From positions 1 to 56,702 of the forward strand of contig NZ_AZDP01000033.1 of the NCBI RefSeq assembly GCF_001435525.1: DNA of 56,702 nucleotides, given 5' to 3'. Position numbers and translations under genes: made by a program. Origin of the DNA: Levilactobacillus koreensis JCM 16448 (GTDB lineage: Bacteria > Bacillota > Bacilli > Lactobacillales > Lactobacillaceae). Position 1 is the stretch's first letter. Each line of letters opens with the position of its first letter. The notes under the pieces were generated by a model. The model was given only the letters and a program-made list of their open reading frames with translations, searched no databases and was not told where the DNA came from. Shown piece by piece: positions 1-8,560 of this stretch.

Positions 1-147
1 TAAAGACAATACTAATTTATATTATTTCGTATGACAACTTGACAGGGACTAGCACATACCCCACCTACTTTCGCAATTAAAATTCACCTCACCCGTTAGC
101 TTACCAAATATCTTGATAATTTTCTCAACTAATCGTCTAACGCTCAG
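1..147. other. Intergenic, nothing recognised
   Basis: AT-rich stretch before the first gene's terminator. The open frames here are short, lack ribosome sites and run antisense through the terminator hairpin. I could not assign a gene, promoter or repeat. Confidence 0.4.
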
Positions 148-179
148 AAAAAAAGAATCTCGCCAAGACGACGAGATTC
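148..179 (-). terminator. Rho-independent terminator of the DHA2 transporter
   Basis: On the minus strand the arms GAATCTCG and CGAGATTC (8 bp, perfect) enclose a 9-nt loop and are followed by seven T. It lies directly after the stop codon of the minus-strand transporter. Confidence 0.9.
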
Positions 180-184
180 CCAGG

Positions 185-1588
185 TTACTTATCATTTTTT
201 TGGTAGCGAAAAACAATGAAGTAGAAGCCAAAGTTCAAAATACTCAGAACAAAGATCAACCCAAACGCCAGTTGACTCCCAATCGCTGTCTCGTGGGCGT
301 AAGACATACCACTCACCTTCACCGACGACATCAACGCTGCTAGAATCGTTGTGCCCAGCGACCCCGCAAATTGTTGACCGGTGTTATAGATTGCATTGGC
401 ATCCGCCCGTTGGCTAATGTCAACTTCCTTCAATCCATTCGTTAGCGTATTGCTAAAAGCCATCGAACGGCCAATACTAAACAGAATATACATAGCCGAG
501 ATTAGAACGATGCTTAGATTTTGCCCAAACACCGTAAAAATCAGAGCCGCCATCAGAAACAAACTGCTGCCCAGCAGGATTGGTAACCGGGCACCATGCT
601 CATCCAGTAAGTGACCAAACCAGGGTTGGAGAATCGCCGTAATCAGACTACCTGGTAGCAACATCAGGCCACCAATCAGAGACGTCGCGCCAACTACGAT
701 TTGCGCGTAGTTTGGCAGTGCGAAGTTAATCCCGATATTACAGAACTGAAGGATAACGTAAGCAAAGAAACTGTAGGTGAAGACTGGATTCTTAAAGATT
801 TCCAATTTCAGCAACTGCTGCTCACTACGCCGCGACACCTGAACATACAGTAGAACCGCCACCACTGCCAGAACAACACCACCCAAGAACTGCCAACTTA
901 AAATTCCAGCCGAGGAAACACTGTTGACTCCCAGTGTAAAGCTGATAAAGGCCACCGCTAGTAAGATAAATTGCAACCAGTTAAACCGAACTTGCTTCAC
1001 AGCTGAAAATTGTTTAATGGCGGTCACCCCTAAAGCTAGGATCAATGCTTCAACCGGCAGTGTTGACCAAAAGATCATTCGCCAATTTGCCAGATAAACC
1101 ATCAGTCCCCCAAATGTCGGGCCACTGGCCGGTGCAATCATTAGAATCAGACCCGCCATCCCCATGTAAAAGCCTAACCGCGAACGGGGAACACTTTCGA
1201 CGATGATGTTAAACATTAAAGGAATCGCCAAGCCGGCACATCCCGCTTGAATCAACCGACCAATCAGCAAGATTGGAAAGTTGGTTGCGAGCGCACAAAT
1301 TAAATCTCCTAAAATAAACGCCATTGCGGCGGCCACAAATAATTGCTTGTTCGTAAAACGTTGCTTTAGAAAAGCCGACGTAATCATGAGTAACGCCACC
1401 ATTAGGAGATAGCCCGTCGTAATCCATTGTACGGTGTTCAATGATACGTGCATTTGCTTCATTAACGCTGGAAACGCCACATTCATTGACGTTTCTACCA
1501 AAATCCCTAAGAATGCCATCAATGCAATCGCAAAGATTGCAATCAAATTCTTTCGGGGCACCTTCTCAGGTTGAATCGTTGTTTGCAT
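185..1588 (-). CDS. DHA2-family MFS multidrug exporter (EmrB/QacA type)
   Basis: A 467-aa polytopic membrane protein with about 14 hydrophobic segments, the size and layout of drug:proton antiporters of the DHA2 family. The N-terminal third shows the family pattern of a short basic cytoplasmic start, a first helix ending in ETSMNVAFPAL, and a second containing VQWITTGYLL, as in QacA/LmrB/EmrB proteins. It probably exports cationic or amphipathic toxins using the proton gradient; the substrate cannot be read from sequence. The start ATG follows only a weak purine-rich site. It sits 92 bp downstream of the TetR-HD operon in the same direction, so TetR control through read-through is possible but unproven. 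A second DHA2 protein lies at 33756-35189. Confidence 0.92.
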   Translation of the reverse strand: MQTTIQPEKVPRKNLIAIFAIALMAFLGILVETSMNVAFPALMKQMHVSLNTVQWITTGYLLMVALLMITSAFLKQRFTNKQLFVAAAMAFILGDLICALATNFPILLIGRLIQAGCAGLAIPLMFNIIVESVPRSRLGFYMGMAGLILMIAPASGPTFGGLMVYLANWRMIFWSTLPVEALILALGVTAIKQFSAVKQVRFNWLQFILLAVAFISFTLGVNSVSSAGILSWQFLGGVVLAVVAVLLYVQVSRRSEQQLLKLEIFKNPVFTYSFFAYVILQFCNIGINFALPNYAQIVVGATSLIGGLMLLPGSLITAILQPWFGHLLDEHGARLPILLGSSLFLMAALIFTVFGQNLSIVLISAMYILFSIGRSMAFSNTLTNGLKEVDISQRADANAIYNTGQQFAGSLGTTILAALMSSVKVSGMSYAHETAIGSQLAFGLIFVLSILNFGFYFIVFRYQKNDK

Positions 1589-1662
1589 CTAACTCTCTCT
1601 TCTCTCTTAATTAGCATTACTTTCCATCATACGCATTTTGAGACAAAATTGCATGATTAATT

Positions 1663-1694
1663 AAAAAAAACGCGGTTGCCTAAGCTTCCGCGTT
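1663..1694 (-). terminator. Terminator overlapping the end of the HD gene
   Basis: Arms AACGCGG and CCGCGTT enclose the last codons and stop of the HD-domain gene and are followed on the minus strand by eight T. The hairpin therefore encodes the C-terminal residues as well as ending transcription. Confidence 0.8.
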
Positions 1695-2339
1695 CCATTC
1701 AGCCTTGTATTCAGCTAAAAAATCTAACATCACTTGTTGGCGGTGTTCGGCCAGTTGCTTCGCCGCCGTCGTATTCATTAGGTCCTTTAAGGTAAGGAGC
1801 TTCTCGTAAAAGTGATTGATAATGGTTTCGTTGTTGAGATTACGGTACTCCGCATGTGTCATCTCGGTCCGCGGCTTCACAGCTGGATCATAAATTTTCT
1901 CACCAAAGTGACCCCCGAAGTAAATTGCTCGGGAAATACCGATGGCCCCAATCGCATCTAACCGGTCGGCATCTTGAACGATTTGTCCTTCCAATGGCAG
2001 CGGCTTAGCCGTTCCATCAAGGGTTTTATGGTAAGACATGTTATCCATAATTAAAAATATGGTATCAATCTGAGTCGTTGTAAATCCTTGACCCACTAGG
2101 AACTGACGAACCTCTTCGCTAGCTGCAGCGGTATCCGCAACTAACTTTTCATCGATAACGTCGTGAAGATAGGCCGCCGTCAAAGTTTCGAGCCGATCAG
2201 CATCCGGATACGACTGCCCAATACGGTCGGCTAAACCCACGACCCGTTGAATGTGGTCGAACCCATGGCCCGTTTCATCATTTCCCATTTTAGACTGTGA
2301 AAATTGCCGCACTGCCGCTAATACTGTTTCATCTGTCAT
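1680..2339 (-). CDS. HD-domain metal-dependent phosphohydrolase
   Basis: A 219-aa soluble protein with the HD superfamily metal-binding signature: His in GHGFDHIQRVV near residues 24-34, the HD doublet in AAYLHDVIDEK near residue 60, and a distal Asp in VQDADRLDAIG near residue 120. This arrangement matches the YedJ/PF01966 group of small stand-alone HD phosphohydrolases, whose substrates are mostly unknown nucleotides or phosphoesters. The start codon overlaps the stop of the upstream tetR-like gene by 4 bp, so the two are translationally coupled in one operon. Its terminator stem lies inside its own last codons. The family is certain; the substrate is not. Confidence 0.88.
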   Translation of the reverse strand: MTDETVLAAVRQFSQSKMGNDETGHGFDHIQRVVGLADRIGQSYPDADRLETLTAAYLHDVIDEKLVADTAAASEEVRQFLVGQGFTTTQIDTIFLIMDNMSYHKTLDGTAKPLPLEGQIVQDADRLDAIGAIGISRAIYFGGHFGEKIYDPAVKPRTEMTHAEYRNLNNETIINHFYEKLLTLKDLMNTTAAKQLAEHRQQVMLDFLAEYKAEWNAEA

Positions 2340-2986
2340 TTCTCATCCTCCTGATCAGTTGGTTGCGACTCCGGTGACGGCACGGGACCTCCCGCAAAAC
2401 CATAGAAAAATAAGTGCATCAGCTGATCGATCAACCGCTGATACTTTTTCGGTGGAATATCTGCCGTACTAAAATACGTCACGTACATATGCAAGTAGAG
2501 TAATAGTGCTTCATCGGAAATGTTGGGATTGATCATCCCCGCAGCCCGGCCCCTAACGACCACGGAATCCCAAAACTTTTTTTCACCATCATCGTACGTT
2601 TGCTTAACGACACTACTCCCGTAAACGCCACGCATCTCATCAATCACAAATTGATAAAAGTCAGGGTGAATGGCATCACTAAGTTTAACCTTGTTTGCCA
2701 TCATTGCCTTCACGATATCCTGAAATGGTACCGAGTCATCATCAATTAACTTTTGAAAGCTGGCATAGCCTTGGAGAATCATTTCGATTACGACCTGCTG
2801 ACCAAGCGCTAGCTTACTGTCAAAGTATTTATAGAGGGTGACCTGCGACACCCCCGCTTCCTTTGCGACCGTTGTGATGTGAGTCTCCTTGAAACCATCG
2901 CGATTAAATAGCTTGATTGCTGCTTCCAAAATTCGTTGACGCTGTTGGGCTTTACGTTCCTGATTGGTTGCCACCTGTCTCACCAC
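2336..2986 (-). CDS. TetR/AcrR-family transcriptional regulator
   Basis: A 216-aa regulator with an N-terminal TetR helix-turn-helix at about residues 12-58 (RILEAAIKLFNRDGFKETHI then VAKEAGVSQVTLYKYF) and a variable ligand-binding C-terminal domain. Proteins of this kind repress adjacent exporters until a ligand binds. It is divergent from the ABC exporter pair, and the intergenic region contains a perfect 11-bp-arm palindrome at 3057-3081, which is the likely operator for both directions. It is the first gene of an operon with the HD hydrolase (ATGA overlap). An upstream TATGAT at about 3022-3027 could be its -10 element. The ligand is unknown. Confidence 0.93.
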   Translation of the reverse strand: MVRQVATNQERKAQQRQRILEAAIKLFNRDGFKETHITTVAKEAGVSQVTLYKYFDSKLALGQQVVIEMILQGYASFQKLIDDDSVPFQDIVKAMMANKVKLSDAIHPDFYQFVIDEMRGVYGSSVVKQTYDDGEKKFWDSVVVRGRAAGMINPNISDEALLLYLHMYVTYFSTADIPPKKYQRLIDQLMHLFFYGFAGGPVPSPESQPTDQEDEK

Positions 2987-3056
2987 CCTCGCTATCCTAG
3001 TAACTCTCCGTTCTTAATTTTATCATACCGCAAAACACTTGCGTTTTTAATTTTAG

Positions 3057-3081
3057 TGAACTATTTTTTGAAAATAGTTCA
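3057..3081. promoter_or_regulatory. Probable TetR operator
   Basis: TGAACTATTTT and AAAATAGTTCA form a perfect 11-bp inverted repeat around TTG. It lies between the divergent regulator and ABC exporter, just upstream of the exporter's -35. No other gene is nearby, so this is the obvious regulator site. Confidence 0.82.
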
Positions 3082-3089
3082 TCTTTTCG

Positions 3090-3118
3090 TTGACTTTCGC
3101 ATTCAGCGGGATTACGAT
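3090..3118 (+). promoter_or_regulatory. Promoter of the ABC exporter pair
   Basis: TTGACT and TACGAT are separated by 17 bp, about 37 bp upstream of the ATPase start codon. The palindrome at 3057-3081 ends 8 bp before the -35. Confidence 0.65.
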
Positions 3119-3154
3119 GTAAACGATTTTAAAACTGTGAGGAGGGGCTTGCTT

Positions 3155-4048
3155 ATGACAAATCCTGTACTTCAAATCAACCATCTCCAAAAGAAATTTG
3201 GCCACTTTCAGGCACTAAAGGACATTACTTTTGATGTCCGCGCTGGCGAAGTTTTTGGCTTTATTGGACCCAATGGTGCCGGAAAATCGACAACTATCCG
3301 CGTTCTACTTGGCATCATCCGCGCCAGTGGTGGCACCGCAACTATTTTCGGCCAAAATGTTTGGTCCGATAGTGTTAGTATCCATCAACGTCTCGCCTAT
3401 GTTCCCGGTGATGTCTACCTCTGGCCCAATCTGACTGGGGGAGAGATCATTGACCTTCTCCTCAAGATGAACGGCACCGCCCACTCCGCCAAGACCGATG
3501 ACCTCATTAAGAAGTTTGGCCTAGATCCGACGAAGAAGGCCCGAACTTACTCCAAAGGGAATCGACAGAAGGTTGCCCTCATCGCTGCCTTTTCTCAAGA
3601 CGCTGACTTTTACATTTTCGATGAACCCACTTCCGGACTAGACCCGCTGAACGAGCGCATTTTTCAGGAAGCCGTCTTAGACCTTAAAGCCCGCGGCAAA
3701 GCCGTCTTGCTGTCCAGCCACATTCTCTCTGAGGTTGAACGCATGTGTGACCGCATCGGTATCATTCGTGAAGGCCAAATCATTGAAACGGGCAGTCTAG
3801 CCGAAATGCGGCACCTGACCCGGACCATGGTCACCGTCACTCTGGGTGATGACTTTGACGTCACAACTCTAGCTGGCACTCACGGGGTCGCCGCGGGTCA
3901 TCAGCCACATGAATGGCAGTTCTCTGTCGAAGACGCTCAACTCAGCGCTGTCATGAATACTCTTGCTCAGCACCAAGTCATCGCCCTACAGAGCACCCCA
4001 CCAACCCTTGAAGACCTCTTCATGCACTACTACACGGGAAAGGAGTGA
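3155..4048 (+). CDS. ABC transporter ATP-binding protein (drug exporter type)
   Basis: A 297-aa nucleotide-binding subunit. Walker A is GPNGAGKST near residue 40; the signature region reads YSKGNRQKVALIAAF near residue 137, so the canonical LSGGQ is replaced by YSKGN; Walker B is FYIFDEPTSGLDP and the switch His lies in LLSSHIL. The C-terminal 80 residues are the extension seen in ABC-2 exporter ATPases. The start was placed at 3155 because GAGGAGGGG lies 4-11 bases upstream; the longer in-frame reading upstream crosses the operator and promoter. The stop overlaps the ribosome site of the permease gene, so the pair is an operon. YSKGN-type signatures are common in this exporter class, so activity is expected. 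Confidence 0.93.
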   Translation: MTNPVLQINHLQKKFGHFQALKDITFDVRAGEVFGFIGPNGAGKSTTIRVLLGIIRASGGTATIFGQNVWSDSVSIHQRLAYVPGDVYLWPNLTGGEIIDLLLKMNGTAHSAKTDDLIKKFGLDPTKKARTYSKGNRQKVALIAAFSQDADFYIFDEPTSGLDPLNERIFQEAVLDLKARGKAVLLSSHILSEVERMCDRIGIIREGQIIETGSLAEMRHLTRTMVTVTLGDDFDVTTLAGTHGVAAGHQPHEWQFSVEDAQLSAVMNTLAQHQVIALQSTPPTLEDLFMHYYTGKE

Positions 4049-4053
4049 CCATC

Positions 4054-5676
4054 ATGTCACCTTACGGACGCACCGGTCAACTGATTCGACTGAATTTACG
4101 TCGAGATCGGTTCCGGATTCTCATGTGGATCATTCTTCTCGCTGCGCTGATGACCAGCGTTGCTTGGAAGTTTGAAGGGATTTATGGAACTCAATCTGAA
4201 ATTAATGCCATCAAGGGGACGCTAGCCAGTCCCGGCATCGTTGCCATGTTTGGCGCCTTCTCCTTCACCGGAAAAGTAACGACTGCTGAAATATTTGCGA
4301 ATGAAATGTTACTCTTTATGGCCCTCATTCAAGTCGTCATGAACCTAGCCTTGAGTGTTCACGCGACCCGTTATGAAGAGGATCTTGGAATCACCGAACT
4401 CGTGCGGGCCCACGCCGTCGGGACAGACGCCCCCCTAGCTGCCGCAGCAATCGAACTGGTCATCGTCAACGGCTTTCTAGGTATTCTCTATAGTCTAGGA
4501 CTGACCGCTGCCAATATGCCCGGCGCCACTATCGAGGGCAACTGGCTGATTGGCCTTGGCTTAGCTAATACTGGCCTCCTCTTTGGTATTCTCGGCCTAT
4601 TAACTGCTCAGTTGGCCGATCATTCCTCTAGCGCCACGGGGCTAGCCTACAGCCTGTTCGGCCTTAGTTACCTCGCACGAATGATCACCGACGTTCAACA
4701 TCCCCGTCTTACCTGGTGGTCACCGCTTGGCTGGGTTGAAAAGCTAGCACCCTACAACCATCCCAACTGGACCCCAATTTGGCTCAGTTTGTTGTTGGCC
4801 CTCGTCTTAGCCGAGTTAGCCGTGCTAGCCAATAATCACCGTGACCTCGGTGCTGGCGCCATCACAACACGGCCTGGTCGCCGAAACGCCTCAGTCTTTC
4901 TTCGTGGACCAATCTCTTTGATTTGGCGCCGCCAGCGGAATGTCATTATCGGCTGGATCGTTGGTATCATTATCTTCGGTATTGCCTACGGAACAGTATT
5001 CAATACCATTGGTGATATTCTTAAGACCAATCCGACCATGCAGCAAGTCTTCGGCACGGCCATGGTTCATGAAGCCAATCATAAAGTCTTACTCAGCTTC
5101 ACTTCCTTATTAGCCATTGTCATGGCTGCCGTAGCCGTCATTCCCGGCATGCAGCTCATCTTGAAATTGCACAGTGACGAAACTCGCGGTTGGCTCGAAG
5201 CTTTGTACGCTCGACCACTCAGTCGCACGCGACTCCTCTTTAGTTACGTGGGGACCGCCTTTGTCACCAGTACCCTGGCTTATGTTGGTGGCCTTGCCGG
5301 CATCGTCGTCATGGGTGACGCCAGTCTTAAACACGTCCAGGATGGGATCAGCGCCAGTGAATTCTGGCAAGGTGTCTGGGCCCAACTCCCCGAAATCTGG
5401 GTATTCTTAGCACTCAGCGTTCTCCTTATCGGTTGCTGGCCACGACTAAAGGCCCTCAGCTGGTTCTACTTGGCTTTGGGCTTCATCAGTGTCTACATGG
5501 GAAGCCTGTTAAAGTTGCCCGACTGGGTCAAGAATCTCGCACCTTCAGGCTGGATGCCCCGCGTCCCGCAGCACGACGTGAACTGGACAACTTTCAGTTG
5601 GATGGTCGCCCTAGCAATCGTGCTGGTTATTATTGGCTGGATTGGCTACCGACGCCGTGACCTCCATATGAGCTAA
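4054..5676 (+). CDS. ABC exporter permease, two-repeat type
   Basis: A 540-aa membrane protein with about twelve hydrophobic segments in two similar halves; the second half starts near residue 285 (ISLIWRRQRNVIIGWIVG), echoing the N-terminal IRLNLRRDRFRILMWII. This two-in-one permease is characteristic of the TetR-linked polyketide/antibiotic-type exporters of Gram-positive bacteria. I chose ATG 4054 over the GTG at 4045 because AGGAG occupies 4041-4045, giving an 8-base spacing. It is paired with the ATPase just upstream and probably controlled by the divergent TetR. Substrate unknown. No clear terminator is visible in the next 200 bases. Confidence 0.9.
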   Translation: MSPYGRTGQLIRLNLRRDRFRILMWIILLAALMTSVAWKFEGIYGTQSEINAIKGTLASPGIVAMFGAFSFTGKVTTAEIFANEMLLFMALIQVVMNLALSVHATRYEEDLGITELVRAHAVGTDAPLAAAAIELVIVNGFLGILYSLGLTAANMPGATIEGNWLIGLGLANTGLLFGILGLLTAQLADHSSSATGLAYSLFGLSYLARMITDVQHPRLTWWSPLGWVEKLAPYNHPNWTPIWLSLLLALVLAELAVLANNHRDLGAGAITTRPGRRNASVFLRGPISLIWRRQRNVIIGWIVGIIIFGIAYGTVFNTIGDILKTNPTMQQVFGTAMVHEANHKVLLSFTSLLAIVMAAVAVIPGMQLILKLHSDETRGWLEALYARPLSRTRLLFSYVGTAFVTSTLAYVGGLAGIVVMGDASLKHVQDGISASEFWQGVWAQLPEIWVFLALSVLLIGCWPRLKALSWFYLALGFISVYMGSLLKLPDWVKNLAPSGWMPRVPQHDVNWTTFSWMVALAIVLVIIGWIGYRRRDLHMS

Positions 5677-5904
5677 TAGGGCATGTCACACCGGTCTGTT
5701 GTTGACCGTTCACACACCATTATTAATAATCAAACTTGCCAAACCCATCACCCCACGTGCTCTTTACGGGCTCTAGCTATCTGTCTCTCAGACCTTTTCG
5801 CCCCTAATTAGTACAGCATAATAATGCTCGCAATTTCCTAAAGCATCCGGTATGCTGAAAATACGTTGGCTCCCCCGAGTCCATAACGTACGACTTAAAT
5901 TAAA
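5677..5904. other. Intergenic region, nothing recognised
   Basis: About 230 bases between the permease stop and the acetate kinase terminator. There is a short GGTC/GACC inverted repeat near 5693-5707 but no T-run, no ORF with a ribosome site and no recognised motif. Confidence 0.4.
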
Positions 5905-5952
5905 AAATCACATTTTGACTACCATCACTGGTAATCAGAGTGTGATTTTTTC
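5905..5952 (-). terminator. Terminator of ackA
   Basis: Minus-strand stem AAAAAATCACA / TGTGATTTTTT with additional pairing of CTGATTACC and GGTAGTCAA around the loop ATCACT-side bases. It lies just after the ackA stop and is nearly symmetric, so it may work in both directions. Confidence 0.88.
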
Positions 5953-5959
5953 TTATCTC

Positions 5960-7147
5960 TTATTTGGTTAGTCGTTCGACATCGCGAACAATCATCAGCT
6001 CTTCGTTCGTTGGCACTACCAGAACCTTGATTCGGCCGTCGTCAGGACTCACGATATGCTCTTCACCACGAAAATCATTCTTGGCAGGATCAATCGCGAT
6101 TCCGAAGTAATTGAGCTTATCCGCAATTGCTTGGCGCATCTCCACGCCATTTTCGCCGGAACCGGCCGTAAAGACGATTGCGTCTACGCCATTCAGCTCA
6201 GCAATGTAACTCCCGACGTAACGGACAACACGGTTCACAAACATGTCCAGGGCCAGCTTAGACTTTGGCCGTTCGTCCTGCGTCTTTTCGAGGTCGCGTT
6301 GGTCCGGTGACAACTCGGAAATTCCTAGTAGACCCGATTTATGATTTAAAATATCGATCATTTCTGGCATCGTCTTCTTTAATTTTTCCGCTAAAAAGGC
6401 AACCAGTGACGCATCGATATCACCGGAGCGCGTACCCATCATGACGCCCGCTAACGGCGTAAAGCCCATGGACGTGTCCAGCGCCTGACCGTGATCAAAC
6501 GCCGTAATCGATGACCCTGATCCTAAATGTAGCGTGATCAATTTCAACTCTGCTAACGGCTTTCCTAGAATCTCAGCCGTCCGGTGGGCCACATAGCGAT
6601 GACTCGTCCCGTGAGCGCCATATTTTCGCGCACCTAGCTTATCGTAATATTCATATGGAATACTATACATATAATTGACCGCTGGCATCTCAGCGTACAG
6701 TGAGGTGTCAAAGACAGCGACCTGTTTTGCTTCCGGCAGTAACTGCTGGAAAACTTCAATATAGTACGCCTGAACCGGGTTGTGTAACGGCGCGTAGTCT
6801 TTGAGCTCCTTGATCTGCTTCAGAACGATCGGCGTGATGACCGCGGAATCCTTGAAGACTTCGCCACCCGCAACGATTCGGTGACCCACACCGGTAATTT
6901 CGCTCAGATGCTTCACGATACCGTAAGATTTCAACCGGGTCAGCACCATTGCCGCCGCAAGCTCATTGGTAATGTTGTCCTGCGTATCGACAATTTTCTT
7001 GCCGTCTGGTAATTTAACCTTGAAAATCGACCCCGGGAGATTCAGCCGATCGACCATCCCCGATGCGATAACGGTTTCTTCCGGCATGGAAAATAGCTTC
7101 CATTTCAATGTGGAGCTGCCTGCATTAATTGCCAATGTTTTTGCCAT
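5960..7147 (-). CDS. ackA: Acetate kinase
   Basis: Acetate kinase, 395 aa, the usual length. It interconverts acetyl phosphate plus ADP with acetate plus ATP in the cytoplasm, the ATP-yielding last step of the phosphoketolase pathway. Motifs in order: NAGSSTLKWKLF at residues 7-18 (phosphate-binding first signature), GHRIVAGGE, FDTSLYAEMP, GTSHRYV, the second signature LHLGSGSSITAF, and MGFTPLAGVMMGTRSGDID. ATG 7147 (MAKTLAINAG) is chosen because GGAGGAG lies 11 bases upstream; the 7-codon longer form would begin inside the ribosome site. The gene is monocistronic between its own promoter, which carries a cre site, and a strong terminator. Confidence 0.97.
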   Translation of the reverse strand: MAKTLAINAGSSTLKWKLFSMPEETVIASGMVDRLNLPGSIFKVKLPDGKKIVDTQDNITNELAAAMVLTRLKSYGIVKHLSEITGVGHRIVAGGEVFKDSAVITPIVLKQIKELKDYAPLHNPVQAYYIEVFQQLLPEAKQVAVFDTSLYAEMPAVNYMYSIPYEYYDKLGARKYGAHGTSHRYVAHRTAEILGKPLAELKLITLHLGSGSSITAFDHGQALDTSMGFTPLAGVMMGTRSGDIDASLVAFLAEKLKKTMPEMIDILNHKSGLLGISELSPDQRDLEKTQDERPKSKLALDMFVNRVVRYVGSYIAELNGVDAIVFTAGSGENGVEMRQAIADKLNYFGIAIDPAKNDFRGEEHIVSPDDGRIKVLVVPTNEELMIVRDVERLTK

Positions 7148-7182
7148 GATTAGTGTTACTCCTCCCATTTGACTTATCTCCT

Positions 7183-7211
7183 AGTCTAAAGAAAAATGTA
7201 ATCGTTTTCAA
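7183..7211 (-). promoter_or_regulatory. ackA promoter with overlapping cre site
   Basis: On the minus strand TTGAAA (7211-7206) and TAGACT (7188-7183) are 17 bp apart. The 15 bases 7211-7197 read TTGAAAACGATTACA, a full match to the CcpA cre consensus WTGNAANCGNWNNCW. The cre covers the -35, which normally means repression. Confidence 0.75.
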
Positions 7212-7262
7212 GAAAAAGTTCGCTTACCGGTGAAACTCTTTATCAATTTAATTATAAATAAT

Positions 7263-7291
7263 AAAAAGGCCCGAGAATTTTCATCTCAGAC
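7263..7291 (-). terminator. Terminator of the short Apf-like gene
   Basis: Minus-strand arms AGGTCTGAGA and TCTCGGGCCT pair with G-U pairs around a 7-nt loop, followed by TTTTTATT. Confidence 0.8.
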
Positions 7292-7306
7292 CTGTCAGTT
7301 TTAAAT

Positions 7307-7654
7307 TTAGAACCAGCCGTAACCTAACCAATGCCGCTTAGCGCGTTGCCAAGACCCATAACGGTTGTGCGCGTACTTATCAGCCGTCTTCTCCTGATTC
7401 GACTTGCTGTAGTCACCATGTAGCATTGAAACGGTTAGTTGATACTTCCCGTAATAGCGACCGTTGCGGGCGCGGTAGTTGCCACCAGACTCTTTTCTTG
7501 CGATCCAAGCCTTAGCGCGCTTTTCTTTCTTAGTCAGTGTGCAAACATATTTCACACTGGCATCCGCTGTCGTGGTGCTTATCACACCAGTGGCGCTAGG
7601 CAGAGCCATGGAAACGACCATGACGATAACCATAAAGAATGTCTTGAGCTTCAA
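7307..7654 (-). CDS. Short secreted Apf-like protein without LysM
   Basis: A 115-aa secreted protein: signal peptide (KTFFMVIVMVVSMALPSATG) followed almost directly by the transglycosylase-like domain typical of Lactobacillus aggregation-promoting factors (WIARKESGGNYRARNGRYYG through RYGSWQRAKRHWLGYGWF, residues about 55-115). The LysM cell-wall-binding domain of the two neighbouring paralogues is absent. A TTG start at 7654 is preferred because AGGGGGA lies 6 bases upstream; the ATG 12 codons earlier precedes that site. The catalytic-type Glu in KESGG is kept, so it may cut or remodel peptidoglycan, but Apf enzymatic activity is not firmly established. It has the same phased promoter as its neighbours. 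Confidence 0.85.
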   Translation of the reverse strand: MKLKTFFMVIVMVVSMALPSATGVISTTTADASVKYVCTLTKKEKRAKAWIARKESGGNYRARNGRYYGKYQLTVSMLHGDYSKSNQEKTADKYAHNRYGSWQRAKRHWLGYGWF

Positions 7655-7685
7655 CGTGGTTCCCCCTAACGGATTTATTAAGAAT

Positions 7686-7740
7686 ATCATAACCTTTTCA
7701 AGTTACAGTCTAGTTGTCCGAATGTTACAGAACCGTGACA
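7686..7740 (-). promoter_or_regulatory. WalR-like operator array and -10 of the short apf-like gene
   Basis: Reading the plus strand, GTTACA (7702), GTTGTC (7713), GTTACA (7724) and GTGACA (7735) start exactly 11 bases apart; on the minus strand these are TGTCAC, TGTAAC, GACAAC, TGTAAC with N5 spacers, the WalR form TGTWAH-N5-TGTWAH. A TATGAT -10 (7691-7686) follows 10 bases after the last half-site. Confidence 0.65.
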
Positions 7741-7790
7741 GCCCACCCCACTTTCTACCAGGTGGGGTCAAAAAGCGCTTTAAACCAGCC

Positions 7791-7828
7791 AAAAACGGCG
7801 GTCCTCCTTAGAGGAAACACCGTCGTTT
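7791..7828 (-). terminator. Terminator of the first LysM-Apf gene
   Basis: Minus-strand stem AAACGACGGTGTTTCCTC / GGAGGACCGCCGTTT with small mismatches, loop TAA, then TTTTT. It lies 51 bases after the stop. Confidence 0.85.
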
Positions 7829-7878
7829 CATAATTTTATTTTTTTAGCTAACTTACCAAACCAGCTAAACTAGTCGGT

Positions 7879-8496
7879 TTAGTACCAACCATTTGCTTGC
7901 CAGAAGGACTTAGCGGCAGCCCATGACCCGTAACGTGAGGTCACGTAGTTGTTGGCAACCTTTTCCTGGTTAGCAGCTGAATAGTTTCCATTCAAAAGAG
8001 ACTTAGTCAGTTGATACTTCCCGTAGTAGTTCCCGTTAGAAGCCGTGTAAGAACCACCAGACTCCTTGTTCGCAATCCAAGACTTTGCTGAAGAGGTTGC
8101 GCCAGACGTAGCAGCTGACGTTGCAGTGCTAGTGGAAGCGGATTGACCGCTGGAAGCGTTCGTCCCCGTGCTCTTTTGGCTACTGTAGTTATTCGTTGCT
8201 TGCGTCGATCCAGTGGTTGCCGAGTTGCTCGTGGTAGCAGCCGTTGTCGTTGACGTGGTTGAATCTGGAATCGTCAAGGATTCACCGACATAGATTAAGT
8301 TAACATTCTTTAAGCTGTTGGCCTTTTCAATGGCTGAAACACTTGATTTATATTGATTAGCAATCTTAGCGACCGTGTCTCCTGACTTCACCGTTACCCG
8401 GACGTCGGCGTTAGCGGAAGTGGTGTTGGCAAAGAATCCCGCACCTAACACAGCAACAGTACCTAACGTAGAAACTAAAACTTTTTTGATATTCAT
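7879..8496 (-). CDS. Aggregation-promoting factor-like LysM protein (copy 1)
   Basis: A 205-aa secreted cell-wall protein. Signal peptide at residues 1-31 (cleavage after TTSANA), a LysM domain at about 32-77 (VTVKSGDTVAKIANQY to IYVGESLTIP), a Ser/Thr/Ala-rich low-complexity linker at about 80-140, and a C-terminal transglycosylase-like Apf domain (WIANKESGGSYTASNGNYYG to WAAAKSFWQANGWY). This architecture and the terminal NGWY match Lactobacillus Apf proteins, which affect cell shape, aggregation and autolysis. Start ATG 8496 follows AGGAGG; the longer in-frame extension begins upstream of that ribosome site. About 60-70% of the Apf domain residues match the copy at 9371-9994. Likely WalR-type control. 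Confidence 0.93.
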   Translation of the reverse strand: MNIKKVLVSTLGTVAVLGAGFFANTTSANADVRVTVKSGDTVAKIANQYKSSVSAIEKANSLKNVNLIYVGESLTIPDSTTSTTTAATTSNSATTGSTQATNNYSSQKSTGTNASSGQSASTSTATSAATSGATSSAKSWIANKESGGSYTASNGNYYGKYQLTKSLLNGNYSAANQEKVANNYVTSRYGSWAAAKSFWQANGWY

Positions 8497-8560
8497 AAAA
8501 ATGAACGTCCTCCTTTTGATTAGTGAAGCTCGTTTGTCTATCAATTACTTAACAAGACCT

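Noticed and set aside
2936-3154. Longer N-terminus of the ABC ATPase
   Set aside because: This reading crosses the promoter and the palindromic operator and overlaps the divergent TetR start; the ATG at 3155 has an excellent ribosome site and begins at the usual family position.
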